A DNA stretch of 64,000 nucleotides. It comes from Bog-473 sp963821755. Its GTDB lineage: Bacteria; Actinomycetota; Acidimicrobiia; Acidimicrobiales; RAAP-2. Below the pieces are notes generated by a model. That model saw only the letters and a program-made list of their open reading frames with translations. It did not search any database and was not told the origin of the DNA. Below, in pieces: positions 17,990 to 27,290 of this stretch. The first letter of the stretch is position 1, and each line of letters begins with the position of its first letter. A program made the translations under genes and the position numbers. The DNA is taken from contig CAWGEX010000003.1 in NCBI GenBank assembly GCA_963821755.1, positions 620,001 to 684,000 of the forward strand. Reading direction: 5' to 3'.

Positions 17990-19510
17990 TCACGTCGAAG
18001 CAGTGGGCGCCTCGGCTGCACCCTCGGACTCGTCGGGGCCCTCCGTGATGGCAGGCGCAACCGAGCTCTCGGTCTCACCCTCAACAGCAGCTTCAGACTT
18101 GGCTTCGCTCGGGGCTGCGCCCTCGACCTCAACTGGAGGTTGAGCTTCGGCAACGGGCGACCCTTCACCCGCTTCGCCCTCCTCACCCTCCTCCTTGGCC
18201 CCGCCGGTCACTTCGACGGCGAAGTCGGCCCACGCCGCCTGGGCTTCGGTCTCGGGGGTGAACTCGCCCTCGGCGTAGTCGAAGCCGATGTAGTTGCCCT
18301 CGGCGTCATAGGCGTGCTCGCCGAAGGCCTCTCGATACTCCTCCGACACCTCGCCACCTTCGGCCGCTTGCTTGATGGACAACGAGATCCGGCGGCGTTG
18401 CAGATCGATGTCGATGATCTTGACCCAGAGTTCTTCGCCCGGGGTGACCACCTGTTCGGGCAGGTCCACGTGGTGGGCCGCCATCTCGGAGATGTGGACC
18501 AGGCCCTCGATGCCGTCACCCACCTGGACGAAGGCACCGAACGGCACCAGCTTGGTGATGCGGCCATAGACCAGTTGTCCCACGGCGTGGCTGTCGGCGA
18601 ACTCCTGCCACGGGTCGGATTGCGTGGCCTTGAGCGAAAGGGAGATGCGCTCCTTGTCCAGATCCACGTCGAGCACCTCGACTTCGATCTCGTCGCCCAC
18701 CGACACGACCGAGGAGGGGTGGTCGACGTGCTTCCAACTCAACTCGGAGACGTGGACCAGCCCGTCCATGCCACCCAGGTCGACGAACGCACCGAAATTG
18801 ACCACCGAGGAGACGACGCCCTTGCGGCGCTCGCCCGGCTTGAGATTGGCGAGGAAGTCCCCACGCTGCTCCTTCTGCGCCTCCTCCAACCAGGCCCGCC
18901 GCGACAGCACCACGTTGTTGCGGTTGCGGTCGAGCTCAATGATTTTCGCCTCGATGACCTTGCCCACATAGGGCTGCAGCTCACGCACCCGACGCAACTC
19001 CACCAACGACGCCGGAAGGAAGCCCCGCAGGCCGATGTCGACGATGAGTCCCCCCTTGACGACCTCGATCACCGGGCCGGACACCATTTCGCCGTCGTTC
19101 TTCTTCTGCTCGATGGTCGTCCAGGCCCGCTCGTACTGGGCCCGCTTCTTGGAGAGGACGAGCCGTCCCTCTTTGTCTTCCTTCTGCAGGACGAGGGCCT
19201 CGATCTCCTCACCGAGCGACACGATCTCCTCAGGGTGGACATCGTTGCGGATGGACAGCTCGCGGGCGGGGATGACACCTTCGGACTTGAAGCCGATATC
19301 GAGCAGGACCTCGTCCCGGTCGATCTTGACCACGGTCCCCATGATCACGTCGCCGTCGTCGAACTCGATGATGGAATCGCCCATCGCCTGTTCGAGATCG
19401 GCATCGCCCAGGTCGTCGTCGACGATGGTACGGGGGGTGTAGTTCCCTTCGGCATCGAAGCTGCCCATGGCTTCGGGTGAGAGGAGGACGGAAGTGCGCA
19501 CGTCGGACAT
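17990..19510 (-). CDS. rpsA: 30S ribosomal protein S1
   Basis: 506 residues with four S1 (OB-fold) domains at roughly 50-120, 138-205, 222-292 and 308-378. Domains three and four show the canonical GVVSSVVNFGAFVDLGGMDGLVHVSELS and GRITKLVPFGAFVQVGDGIEGLVHISEM. S1 helps the 30S subunit bind mRNA at initiation. Four domains rather than six, plus a long acidic, Ala/Glu/Pro-rich C-terminal tail (about 110 residues), is the usual actinobacterial form. The start ATG is at 19510. It is 97 bp downstream of polA on the same strand and may have its own promoter. Confidence 0.96.
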   Translation of the reverse strand: MSDVRTSVLLSPEAMGSFDAEGNYTPRTIVDDDLGDADLEQAMGDSIIEFDDGDVIMGTVVKIDRDEVLLDIGFKSEGVIPARELSIRNDVHPEEIVSLGEEIEALVLQKEDKEGRLVLSKKRAQYERAWTTIEQKKNDGEMVSGPVIEVVKGGLIVDIGLRGFLPASLVELRRVRELQPYVGKVIEAKIIELDRNRNNVVLSRRAWLEEAQKEQRGDFLANLKPGERRKGVVSSVVNFGAFVDLGGMDGLVHVSELSWKHVDHPSSVVSVGDEIEVEVLDVDLDKERISLSLKATQSDPWQEFADSHAVGQLVYGRITKLVPFGAFVQVGDGIEGLVHISEMAAHHVDLPEQVVTPGEELWVKIIDIDLQRRRISLSIKQAAEGGEVSEEYREAFGEHAYDAEGNYIGFDYAEGEFTPETEAQAAWADFAVEVTGGAKEEGEEGEAGEGSPVAEAQPPVEVEGAAPSEAKSEAAVEGETESSVAPAITEGPDESEGAAEAPTAST

Positions 19511-19607
19511 CGATAAAGCTCGCTTTCAAACTGCTGGTGACCGCGCCGGGGTCGGTGTGAGTCCAATAGGGTGCCCAGCTACCGGTGCCAGCGGGCGCAA
19601 CAGGTTA

Positions 19608-22376
19608 TCAGCCTTTGGCGGCGGCCCAACTCGGGCCCGTGGCCATGGAAATGGTCAGGGGGACCCTCAGGTCGGCCGCCCCGGTCAGGGCTTCTTCGGT
19701 GAGGCGGCTCACCTCGGCTTCCTCCCCGGCCACGACCTCCACGATGACCTCGTCGTGGACCTGGAGCACCAGCCGGCTGGCCAACTTCCCTTCCTCGAAG
19801 TAGCGGTCCAGCCGCACCAGAGCCAGCTTGAAGATGTCGGCGGCCAGGCCCTGGATGCCGGCGTTCATGGCCTGGCGCTCGGCCGCCAGGCGCACCCGGT
19901 AATTCGACGACCCCAGGTCCGGGAGCGGCCGCACCCGACCGAATTCGGTCACGGTGGCGCCGCGCACCCGGGCTTCGGCCACCGTGTCGTCCATGTACCG
20001 CTTGACCGTCGGGAACGCACCGAAGTATCCGTCCATGATGGCCGCCGCCTCTTCCACCGGCACTCCCAGGCGCTGGCTCAGACCGTAAGCCTCCATGCCG
20101 TAGGCCAAGCCGTACGAGACCATCTTCGAATACTCGCGCTGGGTGTGCGTCACCTCTTCTTCGGGCACGCGGAACACACCCGCGGCCACCACCCGGTGCA
20201 CGTCGGAACCGGACGTCATCGCCTCGATCAGCTCGGGATCACCCGAGAGGTGGGCGATCACCCGCAGCTCGACCTGGTCGTAGTCGGCCACCAGGAAGCT
20301 GCACCCTGGGGCCGGCACGAAGGCGCGCCGGAATTGCTTGCCCAGCTCGCTCCGCACCGGAATGTTGTGCAGGTTGGGCCGGTCCGACGAGATTCGCCCT
20401 GTCCGGGCCACCGTCTGGCCGAACGACGCGTGGATACGACCGTCCTCCGCCACCTCCGACAGGAGGTTCTCGCCGTAGGTGGAGCGCAGCTTCTCTACTT
20501 CCCGGTATGACAGCAGCGCTTCGACGATCGGGTGAACGTCCCGCAGGCTCTCGAGGGTCTGTGCATCGGTGGAGTACCCCGTCTTCGTTTTCTTGCCCGG
20601 CGTCAGCCCGAGCTCGTCGTAGAGCACCGTGCGCAGCTGCTTGGTGGAGTTGACGTTGAACTCGTGCCCGGCCAGCTCGCAGACCTTCACTTGGAAGGCC
20701 GCCGCCGACTTCTTGAGGCTGTCCGCAATGCTCTGGAGCTCCTTGCGGTCGATGCCGATCCCGGCCACCTCCATTTTGGCCAGGACCCGGACCAATGGGT
20801 TCTCGATATCGTCGTGCAAGGAGACCATGTCCTCGGCCACCAGCCGTTTGCGGTACGACGAGGCCAACGCGGCCGTGCTCCGGGCATCGGCGGCGGCGGA
20901 CCGGGACACTTCGAGTACGACGTCGGCCGGGTCGGGGTCGAATTCCCCGGTGCTCAATAATTCCAACTGCCCGCCGCCCTCGCGCAGGGTGTCGAGCTCG
21001 TACTCGCCGGTGGAGGCATCGAGCAGGTACGCCGCCACGGCCACGTCCATGGACAGGCCGGTGATGTCGATCCCCAATGGCAGTAGGGAGCGCATCACCT
21101 CTTTGACGTGGTGACCGACGACGTGACCGCCCGAGCGACCGAGCACGGCGTTGAGCTTCTTGCTCACCGTCGTCGAGGTCAGGAGGGCGGCCGGCACCAT
21201 CACCGCTTCCCCGTTCCCGGCGGCCAGGGCCAGCCCGACCAGGTCACTCCGGCCCGACACGCCCAGCCATCGCGCCGCCACGCACACTTCGCTGTCGCCC
21301 AGGGCACCCAGGTCGGTCATCGCTTGGTCGGCCGTGGTCGGAACACGTACCTCGCTCTCCGGCACGGCGACCGGCTCGTCGTCCACCGTGTCGTTGTCCA
21401 GTGCACGGGCGTTCTGCGCAAGTGCGTCTTCGGTCTTCAGGGGCGCTGCGGCCCGCCCACCTGCCGGTTCGCCCAGCGCGCCCGACTGCAGCAGGTCGTC
21501 TATGCGGACCCATTGGGTCTTCAGTTCGTAGCGGGAGAACACGGCTTCCGCGACCGCATGGTCCCACCCGCCCAGCTGGAGCTCGCTGACGTCGACGTCC
21601 AACGGCACGTCGCGCACCAGTGGGATGACGGCGGCGTTGGAACGGGCGAGGTCCTCGTGGGCAGCCAGGTTCTCCGCCAGCTTGGGCGACTGCTCGTTCA
21701 GGTGGGCGTAGATCCCATCGAGGTCGCCGTATTTGAGCAGTAACTTCGCCGCCGTCTTCTCCCCCACCCCCGGCACGCCGGGCAGGTTGTCGGAAGGATC
21801 TCCCCGCAGGGCGGCCAGGAGCACGTACTTCGACGGTGGCACGCCGGTCCGCTCGACGATGCCCGCCTCGTCGTAAAGGGAGTAGTCGCTCACCCCCCGG
21901 CGGTTGTAGAGGACGCGGACGTGGGGGTCCTCGATGAGCTGGAAACTGTCGCGGTCTCCAGTCACGACCACCACGTCACACTGGCGATCCCGGGCTTCGG
22001 TGGCCAGGGTGGCCAACACGTCATCGGCTTCGTAGCCCGGGGCTTCGACCACCGGAATGCCCAGCGCGTCCATGACCAGGCGGATCATCTCGAATTGCGG
22101 CGGGAGCGAGTTGGGCGCCGTGGCCCGCCCCGCCTTGTAGCCCTCCACCATCTCGTCGCGGAAGGTGTCACCGGGCAGGTCGAAGGCCACCGCCAACGCG
22201 CCCGGCTGGTGCTCCCGAACGATGTACGTCAACATCGAGACGAAGCCGTGGAGAGCGTTCGTCACCACTCCCGACGACGTGGCCAACGTGTCGGGCAGAG
22301 CGAAAAAAGCGCGGAAGGCCAGCGACATCCCGTCGAGGAGAAAGAGTGTGCGGGGGCGTTCCTCCACCGGTGGCAC
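19608..22376 (-). CDS. polA: DNA polymerase I
   Basis: A 922-residue family A polymerase for gap filling and primer removal. It has an N-terminal 5' nuclease (1-300, with LFLLDGMSLAFRAFFALP, DVVVVTGDRDSFQL, GDPSDNLPGVPGVGEKTA), a 3'-5' exonuclease-like middle and a polymerase module. Motif A is DYDQVELRVIAHLSGD, motif B REYSKMVSYGLAYGMEAYG, and motif C LQVHDEVIVEV. The exonuclease region lacks the catalytic D-x-E (CVAARWLG at the usual place), so proofreading is probably absent, as in other actinobacterial PolA. The GTG start at 22376 directly follows the TGA of the ANTAR gene. Confidence 0.96.
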   Translation of the reverse strand: MPPVEERPRTLFLLDGMSLAFRAFFALPDTLATSSGVVTNALHGFVSMLTYIVREHQPGALAVAFDLPGDTFRDEMVEGYKAGRATAPNSLPPQFEMIRLVMDALGIPVVEAPGYEADDVLATLATEARDRQCDVVVVTGDRDSFQLIEDPHVRVLYNRRGVSDYSLYDEAGIVERTGVPPSKYVLLAALRGDPSDNLPGVPGVGEKTAAKLLLKYGDLDGIYAHLNEQSPKLAENLAAHEDLARSNAAVIPLVRDVPLDVDVSELQLGGWDHAVAEAVFSRYELKTQWVRIDDLLQSGALGEPAGGRAAAPLKTEDALAQNARALDNDTVDDEPVAVPESEVRVPTTADQAMTDLGALGDSEVCVAARWLGVSGRSDLVGLALAAGNGEAVMVPAALLTSTTVSKKLNAVLGRSGGHVVGHHVKEVMRSLLPLGIDITGLSMDVAVAAYLLDASTGEYELDTLREGGGQLELLSTGEFDPDPADVVLEVSRSAAADARSTAALASSYRKRLVAEDMVSLHDDIENPLVRVLAKMEVAGIGIDRKELQSIADSLKKSAAAFQVKVCELAGHEFNVNSTKQLRTVLYDELGLTPGKKTKTGYSTDAQTLESLRDVHPIVEALLSYREVEKLRSTYGENLLSEVAEDGRIHASFGQTVARTGRISSDRPNLHNIPVRSELGKQFRRAFVPAPGCSFLVADYDQVELRVIAHLSGDPELIEAMTSGSDVHRVVAAGVFRVPEEEVTHTQREYSKMVSYGLAYGMEAYGLSQRLGVPVEEAAAIMDGYFGAFPTVKRYMDDTVAEARVRGATVTEFGRVRPLPDLGSSNYRVRLAAERQAMNAGIQGLAADIFKLALVRLDRYFEEGKLASRLVLQVHDEVIVEVVAGEEAEVSRLTEEALTGAADLRVPLTISMATGPSWAAAKG

Positions 22377-22955
22377 TCAGGGTGCCAGCGTGCCGTCGAC
22401 GATCTGCTGGGCTACGTCACGCATCCGAGTGCGATTCCGCATAGCCGTCTGTTGAATGAAGCTGAACGCTTCTTCCTCAGGCAGATCATTGCCGTCCATG
22501 AGGACGGTCTTGGCCTCATCGACCACACGGCGGGTGGCGATCTTGTCCTCCGACCCCTGGCCTTCTTCCTCGGCATCGATCGCCCATTCCTGGCGGACCT
22601 TAGCCAACACGTCGGCGATGGCCGGCAACAACTCACGCGGTTGGAAGGGCTTGACCAGGTAGGCGGCCACGCCGGCGTCACGGGCCTCCTCGATCAGATC
22701 GCGTTGGCTGAACGCGGTCAGCAGCAACACGGCCACCTTGTGCTGCGACGTGATCTCTCGGGCTGCCCCCAGCCCGTCCATACCCGGCATCTTGATGTCC
22801 AAAATGACCAGATCCGGTTGATGCTCTTCCACCAGCAGCACCGCCTCGTCACCCCGCCCGGTCTCGCCCACGACGTCGTAGCCGGCCGTGGTCAGGATCT
22901 CCTTGAGGTCGAGTCGGATGATGGCCTCGTCTTCGGCGATGACGACGCGAGCCAA
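22377..22955 (-). CDS. ANTAR-domain response regulator (PdtaR-like)
   Basis: 192 residues. The receiver domain at 1-120 has the acidic pocket AEDE (8-10), the phosphoacceptor Asp53 in VILDIKMPGMDG, the Thr/Ser switch LLLTAFSQ and the Lys in YLVKPF. The C-terminal ANTAR RNA-binding domain at about 130-185 has the patterned Ala/aromatic residues ATRRVVDEAKTVLMDGNDLPEEEAFSFIQQTAM. ANTAR proteins bind paired hairpins in mRNA leaders and cause antitermination. No cognate histidine kinase lies beside it. It is transcribed with polA and lies downstream of a small coiled-coil gene and menC. Confidence 0.92.
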   Translation of the reverse strand: MARVVIAEDEAIIRLDLKEILTTAGYDVVGETGRGDEAVLLVEEHQPDLVILDIKMPGMDGLGAAREITSQHKVAVLLLTAFSQRDLIEEARDAGVAAYLVKPFQPRELLPAIADVLAKVRQEWAIDAEEEGQGSEDKIATRRVVDEAKTVLMDGNDLPEEEAFSFIQQTAMRNRTRMRDVAQQIVDGTLAP

Positions 22956-22960
22956 GGTCC

Positions 22961-23016
22961 GCTTGTCGCGTCTTGTCCGTCTTGTCGCGTCGTCTGTCCG
23001 TCTTGTCCGTCTTGCT
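22961..23016. repeat. CTTGTCCGT/CTTGTCGCG microrepeats
   Basis: Six to seven degenerate copies of a 9-10 bp CTTGTC(C/G)GTC-like unit fill the gap between the coiled-coil gene and the ANTAR gene, just upstream of the ANTAR start on the minus strand. They could influence the leader or arise from slippage. Confidence 0.7.
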
Positions 23017-23021
23017 CATCA

Positions 23022-23312
23022 TCAACGACCGGTACCCACGCTGGCCAACAACTCGTCTTGGCGACGTTCGAGCTCCATGACCGCGCTGGCTTGGGCCGCC
23101 CGGGCCCTCACCATGGCGTCGGCATGCCGCTTGGCCTCGCTGTGCTCATGGGCCGCCAGCGGGGTCTCCGAGACCAGCGAGCGGACACGGGCCTCATCGG
23201 CCGATTCGAGGACGACTTCCAGCTGCTCGTCGAGCACCGCCAGCTCCTCGCGGGCGCGGACCAATCTGGCATGGACATCTCTGATCCGTCGCTCGAGCAG
23301 GGCGCGCTGCAT
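23022..23312 (-). CDS. Small coiled-coil protein of unknown function
   Basis: A 96-residue, charged, Ala/Glu/Arg-rich protein with heptad-like hydrophobic spacing throughout, so probably one long helical hairpin. It has no cysteine, signal peptide or membrane segment. The ATG at 23312 lies 6 bp after the menC stop, and codon use matches its neighbours. Its position between menC and the ANTAR regulator suggests co-transcription. The family is not recognised. Confidence 0.6.
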   Translation of the reverse strand: MQRALLERRIRDVHARLVRAREELAVLDEQLEVVLESADEARVRSLVSETPLAAHEHSEAKRHADAMVRARAAQASAVMELERRQDELLASVGTGR

Positions 23313-23318
23313 GGAGCG

Positions 23319-24491
23319 TCAAGTGTACGTGGCTGGGAACCAGCGACGCTGCGCTCCCAAATCGTCGAGGAGTTCCTGGCCAGGGGGGTGCCCAACTCCC
23401 GGCTGCTCCGGCACCTCGACATGACCCTGCCGCACTCCGGGGTACCCGCAGGGATCGACCTCGAGGTAATCGGCTGGATCGCTGAGGTCACCGACCAACC
23501 CGACCGCACTCTGCGCCAGTCGGGCGGCCAGAGCCAGGTTGGCGGCACGGCCCAGGCCGGCTTCGAAGAACCCCCCGACGAAGACGGAGACGCCGGCGGC
23601 CACACAGGCGGCGTGAGCCTGCCGGGCGGCGACGATGCCGCCCATGCGCCCCGGCTTGAGACACGCCACCTGGCACGCTTCGTTGCGCAGGGCATCGAGC
23701 ACCCGCCGAGGGGATGAAAGCGACTCGTCCAGGCAGATGGGCACGCCAATGCGCCGGCGTAGCTCGGCGTGGGCCACCAGGTCGCCCGGCGGCAGCGGTT
23801 GCTCGACACACCGCACGTCGAAATGGGCCAGCTCCCCCAAACGAATCGCAGCGTGCGGATCGTCCGGATCGGCCTCCAAGCTGTACGACCCGTTGGCGTC
23901 AGCTTGGATGGTGAGTTCCGGATGGACTTGGCGTACGGCCTTCACTGGCTCGACGTCCCAACCGGGAGCGATCTTGAGGCGTACCCGCGACGACCCCCGT
24001 TCCACTGCACCCGTCACCCTCGCCTGCAGTGCGCCGACATCTCGATCGGCCGGGATGCCGACCGCCGCTCCCAGCGGCATCGTCCGGAAGCCGGGGCCGA
24101 CGCCCAACGAGTCAGCCAGGGATCTCCCGGCCAGGCGCAGCTCGGCATCGAGCACCGCCATCTCAAAGGTGGCCCCCACCATGCGGTCAATCGCCGAGCC
24201 TCCGAACAACTGGGTGATCTCGTTTCCGGCCGGCAGATGCCCGCCCCGGGCGCGGCTGGCGTCGGTCAGGCGAGACACTCCTCGGCCCTCGACGGCCCGC
24301 GCCACTTCGTGCACGCTCGGGTCGACCAGGGTCCCCTCAGTCATGGCGGCGCACTCGCCCCAACCGTCTTCCTCGGTCGTTGCAACCCGCACAAAGAGCA
24401 GGGAGCGCTTTCGATGGGTGCCCGCCGCCGTACCGATCTCCGCCAGGAACGGGATCTCGACCCGGACCAGTTCCACGCCGGTCAGCCTCAC
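23319..24491 (-). CDS. menC: o-succinylbenzoate synthase
   Basis: A 390-residue enolase-superfamily enzyme that dehydrates SHCHC to o-succinylbenzoate in menaquinone synthesis. The barrel carries RLKIAPGWD (first catalytic Lys), metal ligands in IQADANGSY, CVEQPL and CLDESLSS, and the second Lys in ACLKPGRMGG. The N-terminal capping domain starts VELVRVEIPFL. Members of this subgroup can also racemise N-acylamino acids, so a dual activity cannot be excluded. Other quinone genes (menG, menF) lie at 57-59 kb, not adjacent. Confidence 0.9.
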   Translation of the reverse strand: MRLTGVELVRVEIPFLAEIGTAAGTHRKRSLLFVRVATTEEDGWGECAAMTEGTLVDPSVHEVARAVEGRGVSRLTDASRARGGHLPAGNEITQLFGGSAIDRMVGATFEMAVLDAELRLAGRSLADSLGVGPGFRTMPLGAAVGIPADRDVGALQARVTGAVERGSSRVRLKIAPGWDVEPVKAVRQVHPELTIQADANGSYSLEADPDDPHAAIRLGELAHFDVRCVEQPLPPGDLVAHAELRRRIGVPICLDESLSSPRRVLDALRNEACQVACLKPGRMGGIVAARQAHAACVAAGVSVFVGGFFEAGLGRAANLALAARLAQSAVGLVGDLSDPADYLEVDPCGYPGVRQGHVEVPEQPGVGHPPGQELLDDLGAQRRWFPATYT

Positions 24492-24548
24492 TGCTCGGAG
24501 CCTCCCATCCCCTCACCGTAGATGGCGCCTTGTAGGATCAACGCTCCG

Positions 24549-24632
24549 GCCCGGATGGCGGAATCGGCAGACGCGGCGGCCTCAAAAGCCGTTGTTCGAA
24601 AGGACGTGCGGGTTCAAGTCCCGCTCCGGGCA
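24549..24632 (+). tRNA. tRNA-Leu (anticodon CAA)
   Basis: An 84-nt class II tRNA. Acceptor strands GCCCGGA and TCCGGGC pair perfectly, followed by discriminator A. The anticodon loop CTCAAAA presents CAA, a long variable arm follows (class II, as expected for Leu), and the T arm is GCGGG-TTCAAGT-CCCGC. CCA is not encoded. The AT-richer accessory region begins at its 3' end. Confidence 0.96.
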
Positions 24633-24658
24633 CGCATTCTGAGCAACATACCGGCTGG

Positions 24659-24979
24659 TCAAACAGTTGCGCCTCTGTGAAACAACACGAAGTACCGCTC
24701 GTGATCACAACGGTCACAACTGGAGGTCTGAAGTTGCGGCAGCTTGTCATGAAGGCCGGCCGCCCATACCTCGCAATGCGGCCCGAACGCCTCGCAGCCC
24801 TCGAGGATCTCTTTCGCGCCTGAGATCGGGGCAACGACGTTGACCTCCGGATCACGGACCGCGTCCCTGGACGAGTCGGTGCCAGTTTCAATCAGGCCGA
24901 GGACGTTGCAATCTTCATCGGCGGAGGGGTGGCAATGCCTGCGTTCAAGATTCACCGATGAACTCCATGACCGGGTCAA
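24659..24979 (-). CDS. Hypothetical small protein with CxxC
   Basis: A 106-residue open frame with plausible codon bias and a C-terminal half reading NVVAPISGAKEILEGCEAFGPHCEVW, then SSCDRCDHERYF, a possible zinc-binding CxxC. No ribosome binding site is evident and the family is not recognised. It ends 26 bp from the tRNA 3' end and may be a remnant of island DNA. Confidence 0.3.
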   Translation of the reverse strand: MTRSWSSSVNLERRHCHPSADEDCNVLGLIETGTDSSRDAVRDPEVNVVAPISGAKEILEGCEAFGPHCEVWAAGLHDKLPQLQTSSCDRCDHERYFVLFHRGATV

Positions 24980-25550
24980 AGTTTGAGCGATTGGTCGCTT
25001 TCACAAGTAGGTGGAGGCGAATCCAGACGGACCGCACAGACCCGAGACGTTCACCATCTACGGACCAGACAACGAGTGCTCAAAATCTGGAAGATCGACG
25101 ACAACGGCGAAACCAACGATGATCCAGGATTGCAAATTCCACGTTCGACGCGACACCGGAGGTTGGACGATTTCGGATTGAGACTTGACGCGCAACGGAC
25201 CGAAGCCCTCCCATTCCGTCACTCCATCGCAATCGACCTGTAACTCGGTTCCAAGGTTCTCCACATTTGGGGCCGTTAGCTTTGAATCAAGCGCCGGATG
25301 GCTCTGTCCCGCGTCAGTCCCGCACGGGTCCGTGGTGAGCCCCGAGATAGGGGTAAGCAGGGCCCAGCTTCCTTAGCTTCCACGGATCCGGAGCGGGCAC
25401 TAAGACTCAGAACGGCTCATTTCGTCCGCCAGTTGAGCAATGTCGTCCGGGTATCAATCTCGGCGGCCATGCTGCCCTCGACCCGATACCTCTGTCCGCT
25501 GATCATTTCCATGATCTGAGTTCGGTGGCGAACCACAGCCCATTCGGTTG
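24980..25550. other. AT-richer stretch without a supported gene
   Basis: About 570 bp of clearly lower GC than the rest of the window. Only short open frames occur (for example 24983-25243 plus, 25058-25264 minus, and a 31-codon frame near 25423-25518 minus). None has a ribosome binding site or recognisable motif. It looks like non-coding or decayed island DNA. Confidence 0.4.
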
Positions 25551-26297
25551 TTATTCCTCAACCTGGGCAGAGTGTGCGCCGATGGACCGCAACCACTCGA
25601 TCACGTTCTCTTGTTGAGTCCCGAGACCAGTAGCGGCATCCAACGCCGTTCCTTCTGCATAGTCGGGGACCCAGTCGAGATTGGCACCCGCAGTAAGCAG
25701 GCGTTCTGCGGCACGGCGTTGACCAGCGCCGCACGCGTGCCAGAAGCCCTTTGAGATTTCTTCTCGGTCGATCCCGGGCACCAATAAATTCTCCAAGATA
25801 TCCAGTAAGCCGAGAGCAGCCGCGTGCCAGACCTTTTCGATTCGAACGCCCCGCGTCGCCAAGAGGCGAGCGACGTGCCAGCACCCATAACCGATGGCAT
25901 TGTCCAGAGGGGTGCCGATTGAGCCATCGGGTGTTTCAAGATCCGCGCCTCGGTTAATAAGTGCGGCGGCAACATCGACGTCGTCGCTGCTCGCGGCGTA
26001 GTGCAGAGGCGTCTCCGGCTTTCCCGGACCGCTGGAAGCGGCATTGGGATCGCCACCGGCGTCGATCAGCAGGTTCACGATGGCGGGCGCGTTTGGGAAG
26101 TAACCAGGCCAATCTGTGACGAAATGGAGCCCGGTGCCGCTGCCGCCTCTGGCTACGAACCTCGCCCTGGCCAGATCAGGGTTGCCCGAAAGGAGGCGCC
26201 CTACCAGGTCAACGTCACCGCCGTGCACGGCGGAACGCAATTCAACGGCTATCGGCGCATCCCCCGGAATGGTGACAGTCGTGGGTCGGTCAGTCAT
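25551..26297 (-). CDS. Ankyrin-repeat protein
   Basis: About 248 residues from ATG 26297 (the open frame extends to 26342, but the extra 15 residues look non-coding). Successive ankyrin units are visible: IVNLLIDAGGDPNAASS, TPLHYAASSDDVDVAAALINRGADLE, TPLDNAIGYGCWHVARLLATRGV and GQRRAAERLLTAGANLDWV. The repeats form a helical protein-binding stack. No enzymatic domain or signal peptide is seen, so it is probably a cytosolic interaction protein. It lies in the low-GC accessory region, consistent with acquisition by transfer. Confidence 0.8.
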   Translation of the reverse strand: MTDRPTTVTIPGDAPIAVELRSAVHGGDVDLVGRLLSGNPDLARARFVARGGSGTGLHFVTDWPGYFPNAPAIVNLLIDAGGDPNAASSGPGKPETPLHYAASSDDVDVAAALINRGADLETPDGSIGTPLDNAIGYGCWHVARLLATRGVRIEKVWHAAALGLLDILENLLVPGIDREEISKGFWHACGAGQRRAAERLLTAGANLDWVPDYAEGTALDAATGLGTQQENVIEWLRSIGAHSAQVEE

Positions 26298-26519
26298 GAC
26301 GACAAGATCGCAGGGCGTACGCCGCCTCGGAAACTGCGACACACCGGAGGTCCGGGACGCGCCGGATTGAACTTGTGCTCGTACCGATCATTGTCCCGAG
26401 CGCACCGCACGGCGACTATCCGATCCACAACAACTACCTGCCCCGAACGCATCGGGAGCGGGGCGCTTGTTGAAGCGTCGTTGAACTCGAGGAGCAAGAA
26501 TCGGTCGTCACACGGTAAG

Positions 26520-26804
26520 TCAGGGCTCCTGGACCGCAGCGATGACGTACCGCATGACGTCCGCCGACTGAATCGGCGGCGAATCGGAGGAGGGCTGCCC
26601 CGCGCCACGAAAGGCGAGCAGGTGGTCCTCCGTATCCCAGCGCTCGAAGATGTTGATCCGGCTGGGGTCAAGCGGATCGGCCGCCTGCACGAAATCAAGA
26701 CACCCCTTGGCTTGACGAGCTTGGCCAACGACGTCCGCGTTTGAAGCAAGAAAGGCTGCTCGGTGGGTGGGATCAAGGATCAAGCTGCCTGCGATGATCA
26801 GCAT
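26520..26804 (-). CDS. Antibiotic biosynthesis monooxygenase (ABM)-fold protein
   Basis: 94 residues beginning MLIIAGSLILDPTHRAAFLAS, then ARQAKGCLDFVQAADPLDPSRINIFERWDTEDHLLAF, the pattern of YgiN/ABM-type ferredoxin-like dimeric proteins. These include quinol monooxygenases and haem-degrading enzymes, and many have unknown substrates. The length and the ERW element fit the family. Isolated gene in the low-GC region. Confidence 0.75.
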   Translation of the reverse strand: MLIIAGSLILDPTHRAAFLASNADVVGQARQAKGCLDFVQAADPLDPSRINIFERWDTEDHLLAFRGAGQPSSDSPPIQSADVMRYVIAAVQEP

Positions 26805-26885
26805 GAACCAACTCTAGGCAAGTTGGGATACTGCTCACGGTGCCCCACTTCAATTCACTGCCAGGACGAGGCGTGAGTGTGGTGC

Positions 26886-27290
26886 TTATGGGGAGACGAC
26901 AGCGTCAGTCAGTGGATCTATCCCGGCGAGGTTGTGTGCCAGGTCGGGGTCGAGTGTGTAGCGGTCGGCGAACGCACTGGGAGAGGTGTATGAGACCTTG
27001 GTCTGGTCTCCATCCGCCCAGACCAGAACCTTGAGGGGTAGGTCAAGAGCGGCGAGTGGGGCTGCGTCCATCACGGTGGTCCCAGCGACCGGACTACCGA
27101 AAATGACCAGGGTGGTAGGACGCAGGTGGAGTCCGACGCTGCGGGCTTCGGCGGACTGGTCGATGACGTCGAAGAGCTTCATACCTCGGCCAGCGATCAG
27201 TTCGGTCAGTCTGGCCACGGTTTCCTCGATCGAGCGGGGACTGTGTTTCGTGGTTATCCCGGCTGTGATCTTCGGGCCGGTGGAGGTCAT
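26886..27290 (-). CDS. DUF302 family protein
   Basis: About 134 residues from ATG 27290, chosen because GGGAG lies seven bases upstream (the frame extends to 27332). The segment SIEETVARLTELIAGRGMKLFDVIDQSAEARSVGLHLRPTTLVIFGSPVAGT is the conserved DUF302 core, and KVLVWADGDQTKVSYTSP is its second half. The biochemical role is unknown. It is cytosolic, with no signal peptide. Confidence 0.8.
   Translation of the reverse strand: MTSTGPKITAGITTKHSPRSIEETVARLTELIAGRGMKLFDVIDQSAEARSVGLHLRPTTLVIFGSPVAGTTVMDAAPLAALDLPLKVLVWADGDQTKVSYTSPSAFADRYTLDPDLAHNLAGIDPLTDAVVSP

Noticed and set aside
17147..19480. 777-residue plus-strand frame across rpsA
   Set aside because: Antisense to rpsA, which is strongly conserved; only the early part overlaps the DUF2332 gene in the wrong frame.
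22377..22955. Ordinary NarL/OmpR-type transcription factor
   Set aside because: The C-terminal domain lacks a helix-turn-helix pattern and fits ANTAR instead.
24538..24891. Minus-strand frame ending GAGLEPARPFEQRLLRPPRLPIPPSGPER
   Set aside because: It is the reverse-strand reading of the tRNA-Leu gene, a well-known spurious protein pattern.
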